Below are positions 10,736 through 22,603 of a stretch of 60,000 nucleotides of DNA, in pieces. The notes under the pieces were generated by a model that was not told the origin of the DNA, made no database searches, and saw only the letters and a program-made list of their open reading frames with translations. The stretch is taken from the NCBI RefSeq assembly GCF_964355755.1, contig NC_092678.1:20000922-20060921 (forward strand), written 5' to 3'. Origin of the DNA: Antedon mediterranea (lineage: Eukaryota > Echinodermata > Crinoidea > Comatulida > Antedonidae). Made by a program: the position numbers and the translations under genes. Within the stretch, counting starts at the first letter, position 1, and each line of letters begins with the position of its first letter.

Positions 10736-13700
10736 GTAAGTTAATTACGTTACATTACAACATAGGCCTAGTCTGATTCTAACTTTAGGCAAGTTATCCT
10801 ATCTAGGCACCATGCCTAATTTAGGTTATATTACAATGATCTGCGCACTTAATTAGTAACTGGTGTTGTTTTCTTTACATTTTTGGTAGGCCTATTTACA
10901 CTTTAAAAAGATAAGGTTAAAAGTATTAAAACTATGGGAAAATGGCATAATTATTGTTACAATAATGTTTGTTGTTTATGTAACCGTAGTTACTGAACTT
11001 GTAGTGGTGCGTATAAAATGGTCGCGTAAAAGAGCATCAGCGCGGTCTTAGTTGACCTCTCACGTCACGAGATCACAAAAAGCGGTGTGACGTATGTAAA
11101 ACAATGAATTGCTCTGGGGGGCGTGGCCTGTATTATAATCACAATGCTATTGGTGTAAAGTTAGGCGCTTAATTACGTCATAAAATGAAAAAAAAATCGT
11201 GATACGTTGCGAGTGTGTGGGGTGTGTTTGTTGTCGAGAGTCGGTGGTTGATCGGGGGTCGGATCCGTGGACGTGGTAGTTTGTACTAGCTTAGGCCTTA
11301 GGCTAGCTATAGGCCTACTAGGCCTAGTAGTAGAAGCAGTAGGCCTACTGGCCAAAACCACAAAACATGCCTAGCTAGGCCTAGGTAGCGGTACTACTAC
11401 TAGCCTACTACAGTAGGGGTAGGCCTAGTACTAGCCTAGCCTATAGAGGGCCTAGCTAGGCCTAGAGCCTGCCCTGAGGCTAGCCTAGCCTCAGCTCAGG
11501 CCTAGCTAGAGTAGTAGGTCTAGACTCTCTAGGCTAGGCCTAATGCTAGTCATCTAGGCCCTAGCTAGGCTAGCCTCTAGCCAGCTACACTAGCTTAGCC
11601 TCTCTATAGCTTTAGCCTAGGCTAGTAGGGTAGGTAGGCCTAATTAGTATATAGAATTATAGGTTAGGCAGCCTAACCTAGAGGCCTACTACTAGGCTAG
11701 CCTAGGCCTTAGCCTAGTACTAGCTAGTAGAAAGCTAGCCTCTAGCTAGGGCTAGGCCTACTATTATAGGCTAGACTAGCCTAGTATTAACTATTATTAG
11801 TTTAATAGTTTAGTATTACGAGGCCTCTCACTAGGCGATCCTATACTAAGCTACCCAAGAGTATAAGAGCCTACCTAGCTAGGAGGCCTGGCTAGTATTT
11901 TAGGCTGTGCCCTATCTAGCCTAGTTGATATCCCTTCCCAACCAACACTCTATCTTCACGCATTGCAAGGCCGTAGCGAGAGGTTAAAATCAGACGAAGC
12001 AATATGCTTTTAATATAATTATATTATATAAAATATGAACTCAGCTTCTTAGTGGGCTGGGTTGTGAAATTTTCAGAGATAATTCGAGCGCCTCTTCTTC
12101 CTCATGCTAACTACGGCCCTGCATTGTTCATATTGGTATCTTTTTTTGTAGTTGTAGCAGTCTTACCAGCAGGACCCCCAGCCCCAGTAGTAGCAGCAGC
12201 AACAGGAGATGTAGAAGATGAATCCTATAGACCAATAGATGGAAGTTCAAACAATCAATCATCATCTTCACCTGCTGCAGGTAGGCCAGCCTTGCATAAT
12301 AGCCTATCATTTACTATTTTCCTTAGGACACCACAGATTTGTATACAGTATATAGGGTATGCTGTTTACTTTAGAATTAAAGATTAATTTGAAAAATTTT
12401 TATCACAGTCAACTCACTCACTCCTGGCCTGAATGACTTATTACAACTAACAAGCGCAAAACATCTGCGATTGACACTAAAACTAGACACGTCCACCTGC
12501 CAGACATCGCAACTTGCAGTCAAGAGCACCAATGACGAAGATGTGCAACTCAAAAAGCGTGCAGCTACATTTGTACAAGATGTCCTAGCCACTGCAGTTG
12601 CAAAATGCCAAGCCATAGAACAAGACGAGAACAACACTGACCGTAAGAACATACACTACCTTTATGCCTAAGCCAATTGAAAGGCCTACCACTAGCATAA
12701 ATAGATATCGAAATAATTTTCTTGTTTTGTTTTTAGATAAAGAATTTGATGATGAATAATTGTTATTTGAATTTTTTTTAAATAAAGTCTTTTTTTTATC
12801 TTAATCATAAAAGAATTGTATAATAATTGATTATAATTTTAGACATATCAAAATAATTGTAATAATGTCTCTTTAGACAAGGCAACTGAAGCACAGCAGC
12901 CAGCTGAAACCTCCACCTCTGATGAGGATGTCGAGCTTGACAATCTGGCCACAAATCTTGTGGAAGAAACTTTGTCAGTAGTAATGGCAGAACAACTGGC
13001 AACTGTTCATAACAATAAAGCACATTATCCAACTGCAGGTAGGCCAGCCTTGCATAATAGGTTATCATTTAATATTTTCTTTAGGACATCCCACATGATT
13101 TGTTTTAGTGTATATTAGTATGCTGTTGGAATATATTACTTTAGAATTAAAGTTTAATTTGAAAAAACTTTTATCACAGGCAACTCACTCACTCTTGGCC
13201 TGAATGATTCATTACAACTAACAAGCACAAAAAATCTGCGATCGTCACAAAAACTAGACACGTCCACCTGCCAGAGATCTCAACTTGCAGTCAAGAGCAC
13301 CAATGACGAAGATGTACAACTCAAAAAGCGTGCAGCTACATTTGTGCAAGATATCCTAGCCACTGCAGTTGCAAAATGCCAAGCCATAGAACAAGACGAG
13401 AACAACACTGACCGTAAGAACATAATACACTACCATCATGCCTAAGCCAATTGAAAGGCCTACCACTAGCATATAGATATCGAAAAGTAATTCAAGCCAT
13501 CAAATGTGGAGCATGTGTACCTAAAGACAACCTCTCCCCAACACCCAACCCAGTCCACCTCGTTAAATAAACCAATCAATCTCTCATCCTTTTTTTATAA
13601 TTGATTAAATTCTCTTTCACATTTATATTTAGATTTGTTCTCAGAATTGAAGGACAAAATATATAGCTCATGTTTTTCTGTTTTCTTTTCGTCTCTTAAT

Positions 13701-16700
13701 TTAATTTTCTTGTTTTGTTTTTAGATAAACAATTTGATGATGAATAACGGTTATTTAAATTTTTTTTAAATAAATTCATTTTTTTTTATCTTAATCATAA
13801 AAGAATTGTATAATAATTGATTATAATTTTAGACATATCAAAATAATTGTAATAATATCTTTATAGACAAGGCAACTGAAGCACAGCAGCCAGCTGAAAC
13901 CTCCACCTCTGATGAGGATGTCGAGCTTGACAATCTGGCAACAAGTCTTGTGGAAGAAACTTTGTCAATAGTAATGGCAGAACACCTGGCCACTGTTCAT
14001 AACAATGAAGCACATCATCCAACTGCAGGTAGGCCAGCCTTGCATAATAGCTTATCCTCTAATATTTTCTTTAGGACATCCCACATATTTTTTTTTTTAG
14101 TTTATATTAGTATGCTGTTGGAATATATTACTTTATAATTAAAGTTTAATTTGAAAAAACTTTTATCACAGTCAACCCACTCACCCCTAGCCTGAATGAC
14201 TCATTACAACTAACAAGCGCAAAACATCTGCGATCGTCACAAAAACTAGACACGTCCACCTGCCAGACATCTCAACTTGCAGTCAAGAGCACCAATGACG
14301 AAGATGTACAACTCAAAAAGCGTGCAGCTACATTTGTGCAAGATATCCTAGCCACTGCAGTTGCAAAATGCCAAGCCATAGAACAAGACGAGAACAACAC
14401 TGACCGTAAGAACATACACTACCATCATGCCTAAGCCAATTGAAAGGCCTACCACTAGCATAAATAGATATCGAAAAGTAATTCAAGCCATCAAATGTGG
14501 AGCATGTGTACCTAAAGACAACCTCTCCCCAACACCCACCCCAGTCCACCTCGTTAAATAAACCAATCAATCTCTCATCTTTTTTTTATAATTGGTTAAA
14601 TTCTCTTTCACATTTATATTTAGATTTGTTCTCAGAATTGAAGGACAAAATATATAGCTCATGTTTTTCTGTTTTCTTTTCGTCTCTTAATTTAATTTTC
14701 TTGTTTTGTTTTTAGATAAACAATTTGATGATGAATAACGGTTATTTAAATTTTTTTTAAATAAAGTCTTTTTTTTTTATCTTAATCATAAAAGAATTGT
14801 ATAATAATTGATTATAATTTTAGACATATCAAAATAATTGTAATAATATCTTTATAGACAAGGCAACTGAAGCACAGCAGCCAGCTGAAACCTCCACCTC
14901 TGATGAGGATGTCGAGCTTGACAATCTGGCAACAAGTCTTGTGGAAGAAACTTTGTCAATAGTAATGGCAGAACACCTGGCCACTGTTCATGACAATGAA
15001 GCACATCATCCAACTGCAGGTAGGCCAGCCTTGCATTATAGCTTATCATCTAATATTTTCTTTAGGACATCCCACATGATTTGTTTTAGTGTATATCAGT
15101 ATGCTGTTGGAATATATTACTTTAGAATTAAAGTTTAATTTGAAAAAACTTTTATCACAGGTAACTCACTCACTCTTGGCCTGAATGATTCATTACAACT
15201 AACAAGCGCAAAACATCTGCGATCGACACAAAAACTAGACACGTCCACCTGCCAGACATCGCAACTTGCAGTCAAGAGCATCAACGACGAAGATATGGAA
15301 ATCAAACAGCGTGCAGCTACCTTTGTGCAAGATGTCCTAGCCACTGCAGTTGCAAAATGCCAAGCCATAGAACAAGACGAGAACAACACTGACCGTAAGA
15401 ACATACACTACCATCATGCCTAAGCCAATTAAAAGGCCTACCACTAGCATAAATAGATATCGAAAAGTAGTTTAAGCCATCAAAGTTGGAGCATGTGTAC
15501 CTAATGCCAACCTCTCCCCAACACCCACCACAGTCCACCTCAATAAATAAACCAATCTCTCATCTTTTTTATAATAATTGGTTAAATTCTTGTTCACATT
15601 TATATTTAGATTTGTTCTCAGAATTGAAGGACAAAATATATAGCTCATGTTTTTCTTTTTTCTTTTCGTCTCTTAATTTAATTTTCTTGTTTTGTTTTTA
15701 GATAAAGAATTTGATGATGAATAACGGTTATTTAAATTTTTTTTAAATAAAGTCTTTTTTTTTATCTTAATCATAAAAGAATTGTATAATAATTGATTAT
15801 AATTTTAGACATATCAAAATAATTGTAATAATATCTTTATAGACAAGGCAACTGAAGCACAGCAGCCAGCTGAAACCTCCACCTCTGATGAGGATGTCGA
15901 GCTTGACAATCTGGCAACAAGTCTTGTGGAAGAAACTTTGTCAATAGTAATGGCAGAACAACTGGCCACTGTTCATAACAATGAAGCACATCATCCAACT
16001 GCAGGTAGGCCAGCCTTGCATTATAGCTTATCATCTAATATTTTCTTTAGGACATCCCACATGATTTGTTTTAGTGTATATTAGTATGCTGTTGGAATAT
16101 ATTACTTTTGAATTAAAGTTTAATTTGAAAAAAACTTTTATCACAGGCAACTCACTCACTCTTGGCCTTAATGGCTCATTACAATTAACAAGCGCAAAAC
16201 ATCTGCGATCGACACAAAAACTAGACACGTGTACCTGTGAGACATCACAATTTGCAGTCAAGAGCAACAATAATGAGGATGTACAACTCAAACAGCTTGT
16301 AGCTACATTTATACAAGATGTCCTAGCCACTGCAGTTGCAAAATGTCAAGCCATAGAGCAAGACGAGAACAACACTGACCGTAAGAACATACACTACCTT
16401 TATGCCTAAGCCAATTGATAGGCGGCCTAACCAACCGATTTCCTAAACTGTTATATTTATTAACAATTAGAAATCTATATTATAACATATCAATAACCCA
16501 ATTTGTTTTTGCTCTCCCCCTCCTCCTAGACCTCACAACCTATACTTGTACAGATCGATGGTCAGAATATGGAGACACTTTCTTCAGATTGAAAGGAAAT
16601 ACTATGGCAGGTGGCCACTTTGTAAGTAACTCATAGACCCTGCCCCACAAAAACATGTACACAGGCAGTGGCATGTGCCTCTTTCAATGTACGCAGTTTA

Positions 16701-17437
16701 ATGAATGTCAAAAAAGAGGAAAACAAATTCTGCTTCCCAAAAATAATTTTTTCCCAACAAAAGCAAAAACCAGAAAAAGAAAATTTAAGCAAAATAAAGA
16801 CGATCTAGGCTACCAAACAACAGGACACTGACCTTCACTACATAAAACGTTATTATGCGGATGCTATACGATTATGCCCAACCCCACATTAGGCGACTGG
16901 TAGTACCACGGTACCATCCATAGTCCATATTATTTTATTTTTTTTATTTACTATGTTTTAATTTTTTATAGGCATCAGATTGCAAAAGCATCCAGGAACA
17001 GAATGACGAAATGGATGAAGCATTTTATAAGTATGGAGTGGAAAGTGACTATGACTGGATAGACATGGGACCTACAGACCCAAGCGACGAAGAACCAGAT
17101 GCCTGGGTGAGGCAGAGAGCTATCGCCCAGAGATTAGCAGCTAAGGCTGCTATGAAATCATCGAATATTAACCCTGGTAAGTTTATTTTTATTTTTAATA
17201 GCTGATTTGTTTGTCTACGATTTACAAATTCTTCCCTATTAGTAGGGCCTCATGAGTACTAAAAATATTCATTCATTTTAATATTTAGACCAACACGAGC
17301 TACAAGACGTCGACAATGATGAGGAAACAAATTGCCGACCAATAGTAGTTGACATGACATCACTGGCTGACATTACAGCAGATGATGATTCAAACTTAAC
17401 CGATCATGATGCTACGATAGACCAATACAATTACTGA
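10516..17437 (+). CDS. Unrecognised repeat-exon gene, copy 2 (about 870 aa, 14 exons)
   Basis: Exons inferred from splice sites and phase are 10516-10735, 12152-12280, 12409-12642, 12877-13038, 13180-13413, 13867-14028, 14172-14405, 14858-15019, 15161-15394, 15843-16004, 16147-16380, 16530-16621, 16972-17176 and 17289-17437. They total 2613 nt, an open frame ending in TGA. The plan is exon 1, exon 2, five B exons alternating with four A exons, then one C, one D and E. Compared with copy 1 it has one more A-B unit inside the array and lacks the fused D/A, short B, long A and second C block. The total number of helix-bearing modules is nine in each copy. Function is unknown. Reading it as an anchoring scaffold rests on the helix pattern alone. 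Confidence 0.68.
10736..12151 (+). other. Intron 1 of copy 2
   Basis: It holds the same elements as copy 1: TATAAAA at 11012-11018, CGTCAC and GACGT half-sites, a GGGGCGTGGCC box, and the CTAG/AGGCCT-rich block from about 11280 to 11920. Small indels of the CTAG-type words distinguish it from copy 1. Confidence 0.5.
12152..12280 (+). CDS. Exon 2, copy 2
   Basis: Same 43-codon exon as in copy 1 with two amino-acid changes, Pro in APVV and Val in GDVEDES. Both changes are nonsynonymous. Confidence 0.6.
12409..16380 (+). CDS. Alternating B/A exon array, copy 2 (five B, four A)
   Basis: B exons are 12409-12642, 13180-13413, 14172-14405, 15161-15394 and 16147-16380. A exons are 12877-13038, 13867-14028, 14858-15019 and 15843-16004. 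Every B is 234 nt and every A 162 nt, phase 1 to 1. Unit spacing is 985-991 bp for A exons. B4 (15161) is unique to this copy (SINDEDMEIKQRAATF). B5 (16147) corresponds to B4 of copy 1 (ETSQFAVKSNNNEDV). The helix core FVQDVLATAV, or FIQDVLATAV in B5, is present in every B. One A exon differs only by Asp for Asn in VHDNEAHH. Confidence 0.68.
16530..16621 (+). CDS. Exon C, copy 2
   Basis: The encoded peptide is identical to C1 of copy 1 (includes TCTDRWSEYGDTFFRLKG and MAGGHF). Phase 1 in, phase 0 out. Confidence 0.6.
16972..17176 (+). CDS. Exon D, copy 2 (hybrid of D1 and D2 types)
   Basis: The exon has 205 nt ending at CTG|GTAAGT. Early in the exon Val in GVESDYDW and later CAGAG in the codons for AQR match D1 of copy 1. 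PTDPSDEE and the end AAMKSSNINPG match D2. The preceding intron follows the C1-D1 intron of copy 1 and the following intron follows D2-E. The exon thus looks like a recombinant of the two. Confidence 0.62.
17289..17437 (+). CDS. Terminal coding exon E, copy 2
   Basis: The exon starts after ATATTTAG and ends DATIDQYNY then TGA. It differs from copy 1 at a few positions (ADITADDDSNLTDHD). An AATAAA-containing 3' flank follows at about 17545. Confidence 0.62.
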
Positions 17438-17605
17438 ATACTTTAATCATATTTACAATGGACTAATTATAATCATTTCAATATTAATTTTACGATAAAG
17501 ATACATTATTTGATATGTTTGTTTTATGAATTTTACAGTTGTGCAATAATAAATGATAATTTGATATATATTGTAAACTTTGTTTTAAATTTTATTTATT
17601 TCTCT

Positions 17606-18095
17606 GTGATATATATCTCAAGTGGACCCAATTTGGTACAAGGGGAGCACAGCGATATAACAGAAATAAAGTCACTAAATGTTAATATCTCATTTCGTAT
17701 GTTAATAAACTGTGCTCAAGTGGACCCAATTTGAAACCAATGGAGCACACTGATATAAAATAGAAATAAGTTACTGACTTTAATATCTTTTCGTATGTAC
17801 TGTGCTCAAGTGGACCCAATTTGGCGCCAGTGGAGCACACTGATATAACATAGAAAATAATTAAGTCACTGAACTTTAATATCTGTTTGTATGTTCTATA
17901 CATTGTAAGCAAGTGGACCCAATCTTGCGCCAGTGGAGCACAGATAATATGGAAATAAAATATTTCATTCGTATGTTAATACACGTCTGTTCTCATGCGC
18001 AAGTGGACCCAATTTGGTTCTAGTGGAGAACAGTGATATAAAATAAAAATAATAAAGTCACTGCATTTTATTAATTTTTTTTATGTTAATACAGA
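17606..18095. repeat. About 95-bp tandem repeat, five units
   Basis: Units start at CAAGTGGACCCAAT near 17619, 17717, 17817, 17910 and 18000 (spacing 90-100). Each contains a GTGGAGCACA-type motif and AGTCACT. The array begins exactly where homology to gene copy 1 ends. Minus-strand open frames here are by-products of the repeat. Confidence 0.8.
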
Positions 18096-18228
18096 GCTGA
18101 GAGCACTCGACCTGAGCATGACTTGTTGCGCCACAAAGTAGTACATGACTGGACAGCTGATAATAGTCTATTTATACGTGTATTACGTAATTCTACGTCA
18201 TACATATTAACCTTGTCAAAACCAAAAT

Positions 18229-18303
18229 GACCAGTTAGCTCAGTCGCCTGAGCGTCGTGTTGACAACACATAATTATGTCCTGGGTTCAATTCCCACACA
18301 GGT
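18229..18303 (+). repeat. tRNA-derived SINE head (or tRNA pseudogene)
   Basis: An A box (TAGCTCAGTCGCCTGAGCG) and a B box (GGGTTCAATTCCCA) are correctly spaced, with a GACC/GGTC acceptor stem and a perfect 4-bp D stem. The anticodon stem is poor and the variable region is long, so a working tRNA is unlikely. A SINE head is more likely. Confidence 0.55.
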
Positions 18304-18624
18304 CGGTGGAATAGATTTAAAGCTATGCGAGAAACTGTGTTTGGGGTTCACAGATATGTCCACCTTTCTGTTTAAAACAAAAATTAAAAGAAATTAAATA
18401 TATAATTCCATCGCAGGTGTACAAAACGGTTTGGTATGCCGTTCGTTGTTATGCAATAGTTCTGTAGGAAAGGTGTATAGGAAAGATGGAATTGTTTGTC
18501 ACTCTGATAACTTTAAAAACTAGAAAGACACTCCGAGAGGGCATACCTCCGCCCACTGTAAAATTCTCCTACATAAGATTTCTCCGGTAAAAAAGAAATA
18601 TATACGGTATATATTTGTGTGTGA

Positions 18625-19860
18625 CTTAATGCTGTTTCTGATTTAGGCTAATTTAAATACAAGCATGACGTGTATGCGAGTTTGGCGTAATGGTTATGTA
18701 ACAAGCCTTTCAACAACAATAGCTTCAGTTGACTAACAATAGAACAGCAACGCGAAAATCAAACGAGTGAATTTGAAAAGAAATAGGTTTTTTTAAACTA
18801 CTCGCATCAAAAAACGTGCACATAAATAAAATTATGTTTTAAAATTACAAATCAGAAATTATAACTCTTGCCTCTTGTACAAAAATGAAGTTTTTTGGAC
18901 TTGCAGTTTTCGATAAAATGCAATTACAGTTTACTTGTTACTTTAAGACTGCTCGCCGGCTTTTTGACAAATTTTGTCCTATCTTTTAACACTAGCAGGT
19001 CTGAAAAGTATACTAAAATGTGGTCCAGAATTAGGACTGTTGTCCGAATTGGTCCCACAATTTAATGGAATGGTCCTTGACCACATATCTATTGTACATT
19101 CATTTTGGTAAAGACCTTGTAATTACTTTTTGAGTAATACTTGGCCAAATCAAAATTGGCCTCCTGACATTGACCCAATTTTTACCAAAAGTGTGTGGGT
19201 TATGCTGTATGATTTAGGCTAATTTCACTACAATCATGTGTATACGAGTTTGGTGTCAAGGTTATGTTCAACTAACAATAGCGCTTCAGTCGACTAACAA
19301 TAGAACAGCAACGCGACAAACAAACGGGTGAATTTTAAAAGAATTAGGTTTTTTAAACTATTCGCATCAAAAAACCTGTATATTATTATTAAATCAACTT
19401 ATGTTTTAAAATTACAAATCACAAATTATAACTCTTGCCACTTGTACAAAAATGAAGTTTTTTGGAGAAGTAGTTCTCGAGAAAATGCAATTTTAGTTTA
19501 CTTGTTAATTTAAGACTGCTCACCGGCTTTTGATAATTCTGTCCTATCTTTTAACACTAGCAGGTCTGAAAATAATTTTTAAAAGTGGTCCAGAATTGGG
19601 ACCGTGGTCCAGATTTTAACCAAAATTGGGCAGTGTCGTTCTTGCACCAGGTGATGTATGGTAGTAATTTGGAGTCATTCGAATCAAAATTGTGAGCGCT
19701 AGAGTGATGACAAACAAACAAACACACACACACACACACAAACCGCACCGATCAACATACTTGGCCAATTTTCAATTTGGCCAAGTAACAAACAGACAAA
19801 CACACACGCGATCGATTACATTATACCTCCTTGGCGGAGGTAAAAAATAAAACAGCGCCA
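18625..19860. repeat. Duplicated repeat element, two diverged tandem halves
   Basis: About 430 bases at 18625-19050 recur at 19200-19612, sharing for example GACTAACAATAGAACAGCAA, CTTGTACAAAAATGAAGTTT and CTTTTAACACTAGCAGGTCT. The region is bordered by ATACCTCCGCC (18546) and an inverted CCTCCTTGGCGGAGG (about 19829), which suggests a transposon. A (CA)n microsatellite lies at about 19720-19741. No long protein is encoded. Confidence 0.6.
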
Positions 19861-19869
19861 TCTATTTTT

Positions 19870-19915
19870 TACTGGTCGATGAACTTTTTAACAGCAGGTA
19901 CTTCCGGTTCATGAG
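19870..19915. repeat. Dispersed repeat fragment shared with the 8.8-kb spacer
   Basis: GGTCGATGAACTTTTTAACA followed by a CGGTTCA word matches 8808-8855, where the two are in the same orientation. Confidence 0.5.
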
Positions 19916-21454
19916 ACGATGGATATTAATAAATGAGTGGACGATATTATATTTTTGTTGTTTATTCTGAAAGTTTTGTTGTTCAAAAGAATTAAATTCT
20001 ATGAAGAAACACCACGTGCTTGTAATATATCGTTGTATAACATATATACCCTCTATTTCTCGGTAAGTTTAGTTAGATATTTGTGATTGATTAATATTAG
20101 AAAGGATCCATTTACTTTTGATTTGTGTGTATGTTTACACATTTCATTGTTCTCTGGCGCTCGGATCGTGTGTCGTGGTGGTACGTGTATGAGGTTTTTC
20201 GTCGGCGTGGAGGGATGGGTATACTCTCATGGAACTTCGGCCTAGGCCCTATCTCTTAGCAAAGAAGGCCTAGCCATGACATTAACCATTGTAACCAAAT
20301 TACTATTATTTTTAGTAACTTTATTCAATCAGGCCTAGGTAGACAGATAGGCCATGTTTGCTTGGTTAAGTCATTACAATATGAATACAAATTTATAAAC
20401 AATCATATCATTATGATATGAATGAAGAGAATTTATTAATAATTATAATATTGAAACAACATGCTGCCGTACATATTCATTCATACAGTACAGATGACAA
20501 TGTTATGCGTGAGTGTCTTTCTTGTATAGTAGGCCTAGCCTAGAGGCCTAGTTATTCATTTTTCTTGTGAACTTTATTCAATCAAGCGTAGGCCTAGTAA
20601 GTAGTAGGCTAAATTCATAATTAATAATAATATTAATAACCATAACAACGTGTGTAAGGAAGTACAGTGATTTTTACAAAAAATATTAATTATAAAATAT
20701 ACATTGATTATTTACAAACATTACAGTAGGCCTAATGATAATAATAAAAAATAAGAAAATACTTACTAGGCCTACTGTAGGCCTATTATTAATTGAATTA
20801 TTCTGACCATGGAGGCTATTTTTATACCTCCATGTACTGACTAAGTATTATTGAAAAAAAAATATAGAAGTTGAATAATGAATACTGAATATTATAATGT
20901 TTCATGATTTATTAATCTATATATCAGCCTAACCCATGTGTTGAATAACAATATATCACTCAGTGATAGTAAGAAGATCCAACCAGACATCACATGTTAT
21001 TACTTTTAATCCCAATGTCAGCCGGTTGAATTAAACCACTTCCTACAGCAGTTGTACTGTACATGCTATACTACAGTACTACTGTATAGGAAAATGCAAT
21101 TCATCCAGTAAGGCAAGCAATTTAAAGGCAAATTCAGTTATATAGTTATATAGGCATACAGATACAGTAAATTGTTTCCTTGATAAAAAAAATGTTTGTT
21201 GAATATATTTTAAAGTCACATTTAATAGTCAAATTTAACTGTTTATTTTTTCATTTTTTTTTCTTTATTTTTTCTACCAAAGTCTGATTTTAATGTTTTT
21301 TGTAGACAATACCATGAAATGAAAAGTATTCTCTTTATACAGGGGTGTCCACTCTGTATAAGTTGGTTGTAGTGAAATTTTGCCCTTCAGGGATAGTGTC
21401 CTCTACAGTACTGTATGTGTATCCAGAAGAACTAAAGGTCATATTTTATTTCTG

Positions 21455-21912
21455 AACATACAGGAGAATGAGTTGTTATTAGGAACTCACTTTATGAAGC
21501 CTCTGGGTTATCTGGTTAGGTGGCCAGTTCCTTTTCATACCACCTATCCTACCTACAGTATTTTCAACCAGGTACTCATTTAAAGTTAAAACTGCCCTTA
21601 AGATGTGACCTACAATTTATTACTCTTTTATTAATTAAAATAATAACAATAACTATAATCACAATAACAATAATTAAAAATAATAATAACCACTACAGTA
21701 GTATTAAATGACTATAATTTTTATGTGTTTAAATTTTAAATGTAAATATGTATGATGTTGGTATGATGTAGTATGTTTAAGCGGATATTAGCCCTTGATG
21801 GCATTTGCAGCAATAAAGAAATTGACTTGAATTGAATTGAGTGGTCGGGAATTGAACCCAGGTCTCTCTGTATGACAGTAAAGTGTTCTAACCACTCAGC
21901 TACCCAACTCCT
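21455..21912 (-). mobile_element. tRNA-derived SINE, interrupted by a retroposon tail
   Basis: Read on the minus strand, a tRNA-like head at about 21840-21905 (A box TAGCTGAGTGGTTAGAAC, B box GGGTTCAATTCCC) leads into a body containing GTACCTGGTTGAAAATACTG and GGAACTGGCCACC. The same head and body recur at 57655. Between head and body, about 21600-21835 is foreign. It ends with GCAGCAATAAAGAAATTGAC and a TTGAATTGAATTGA tail, typical of a non-LTR retroposon 3' end. Confidence 0.6.
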
Positions 21913-22445
21913 GAATGGGGTTGTCTATGAAGCCTTCTACAGCAACTAACAATGCTATGGCGCCAGTTTTCTGGGTTATACTGTAGTTACCAATTTCAGA
22001 GAATCCTGTCATGTTTGTTTTGATAAACAACTGTATACTGTTAATAAAACATCTGTTGGTTTCCTTTTACAGTATTTTAAAGCAATCATTTATGATTTTA
22101 TTTCCTTTGACAAAATTTCAACTTTGAACTTGATCAGGTGATATGTAGGGTTTTTGATTCAATTGATTACACACAGAAAATAGGAACTAGACAAAATCAA
22201 TTGTGCTTCGTTCCCAAAAAGATGTGTTGTTGTAACAATAGCAATATACAGTACAGTTGCAACACGCCATTGGAATCTGTGAGTGTGACAGCCTTTCATA
22301 CTGTTTCTCATCACAGTTAAATAGTACTGATATGCTATAGCTATTGTAATGAGCACTGCAGTCTACTAAATTACTTTATCTTCGTTTTGTTTGTCAATCA
22401 TAGTTTTCATAGAACATTATACAATGGGTAAGTATAGTTTGTTAA

Positions 22446-22603
22446 GTTCTGTTTACACTATCAAACTTTATGTGACAACAAAATGTGATGTGGCCATATA
22501 TACTGTATGGACATGATACTGATTGTCACTATTACCATATTTGAGCACATCACTACAATATTTGGGCACATCACACTTGTTTGATAAGTGTAGACAAGGC
22601 TTT
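22446..22603. mobile_element. MITE family 1, copy 1
   Basis: Terminal inverted repeats TCTGTTTACACTATCAAAC and GTTTGATAAGTGTAGACA enclose GATGTGGCC and GGGCACATCAC inverted words. The element has no coding capacity. The family recurs at 33661, 37698, 48592, 53888, 56243 and 56988. Confidence 0.65.

Larger units (their letters stand above)
9990..17605. repeat. Tandem duplication, right unit
   Basis: This is the partner of 1-8368. It begins with the same sequence as window base 1. Homology stops after a shared TTTATTTATTTCTCT, where copy 1 goes on with TTCGGG and this copy enters a roughly 95-bp tandem repeat. Confidence 0.85.

Noticed and set aside
18229-18303. Functional tRNA gene
   Set aside because: The A and B boxes are good, but the anticodon stem is mispaired and the variable region is long. 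A SINE head or pseudogene is more likely.
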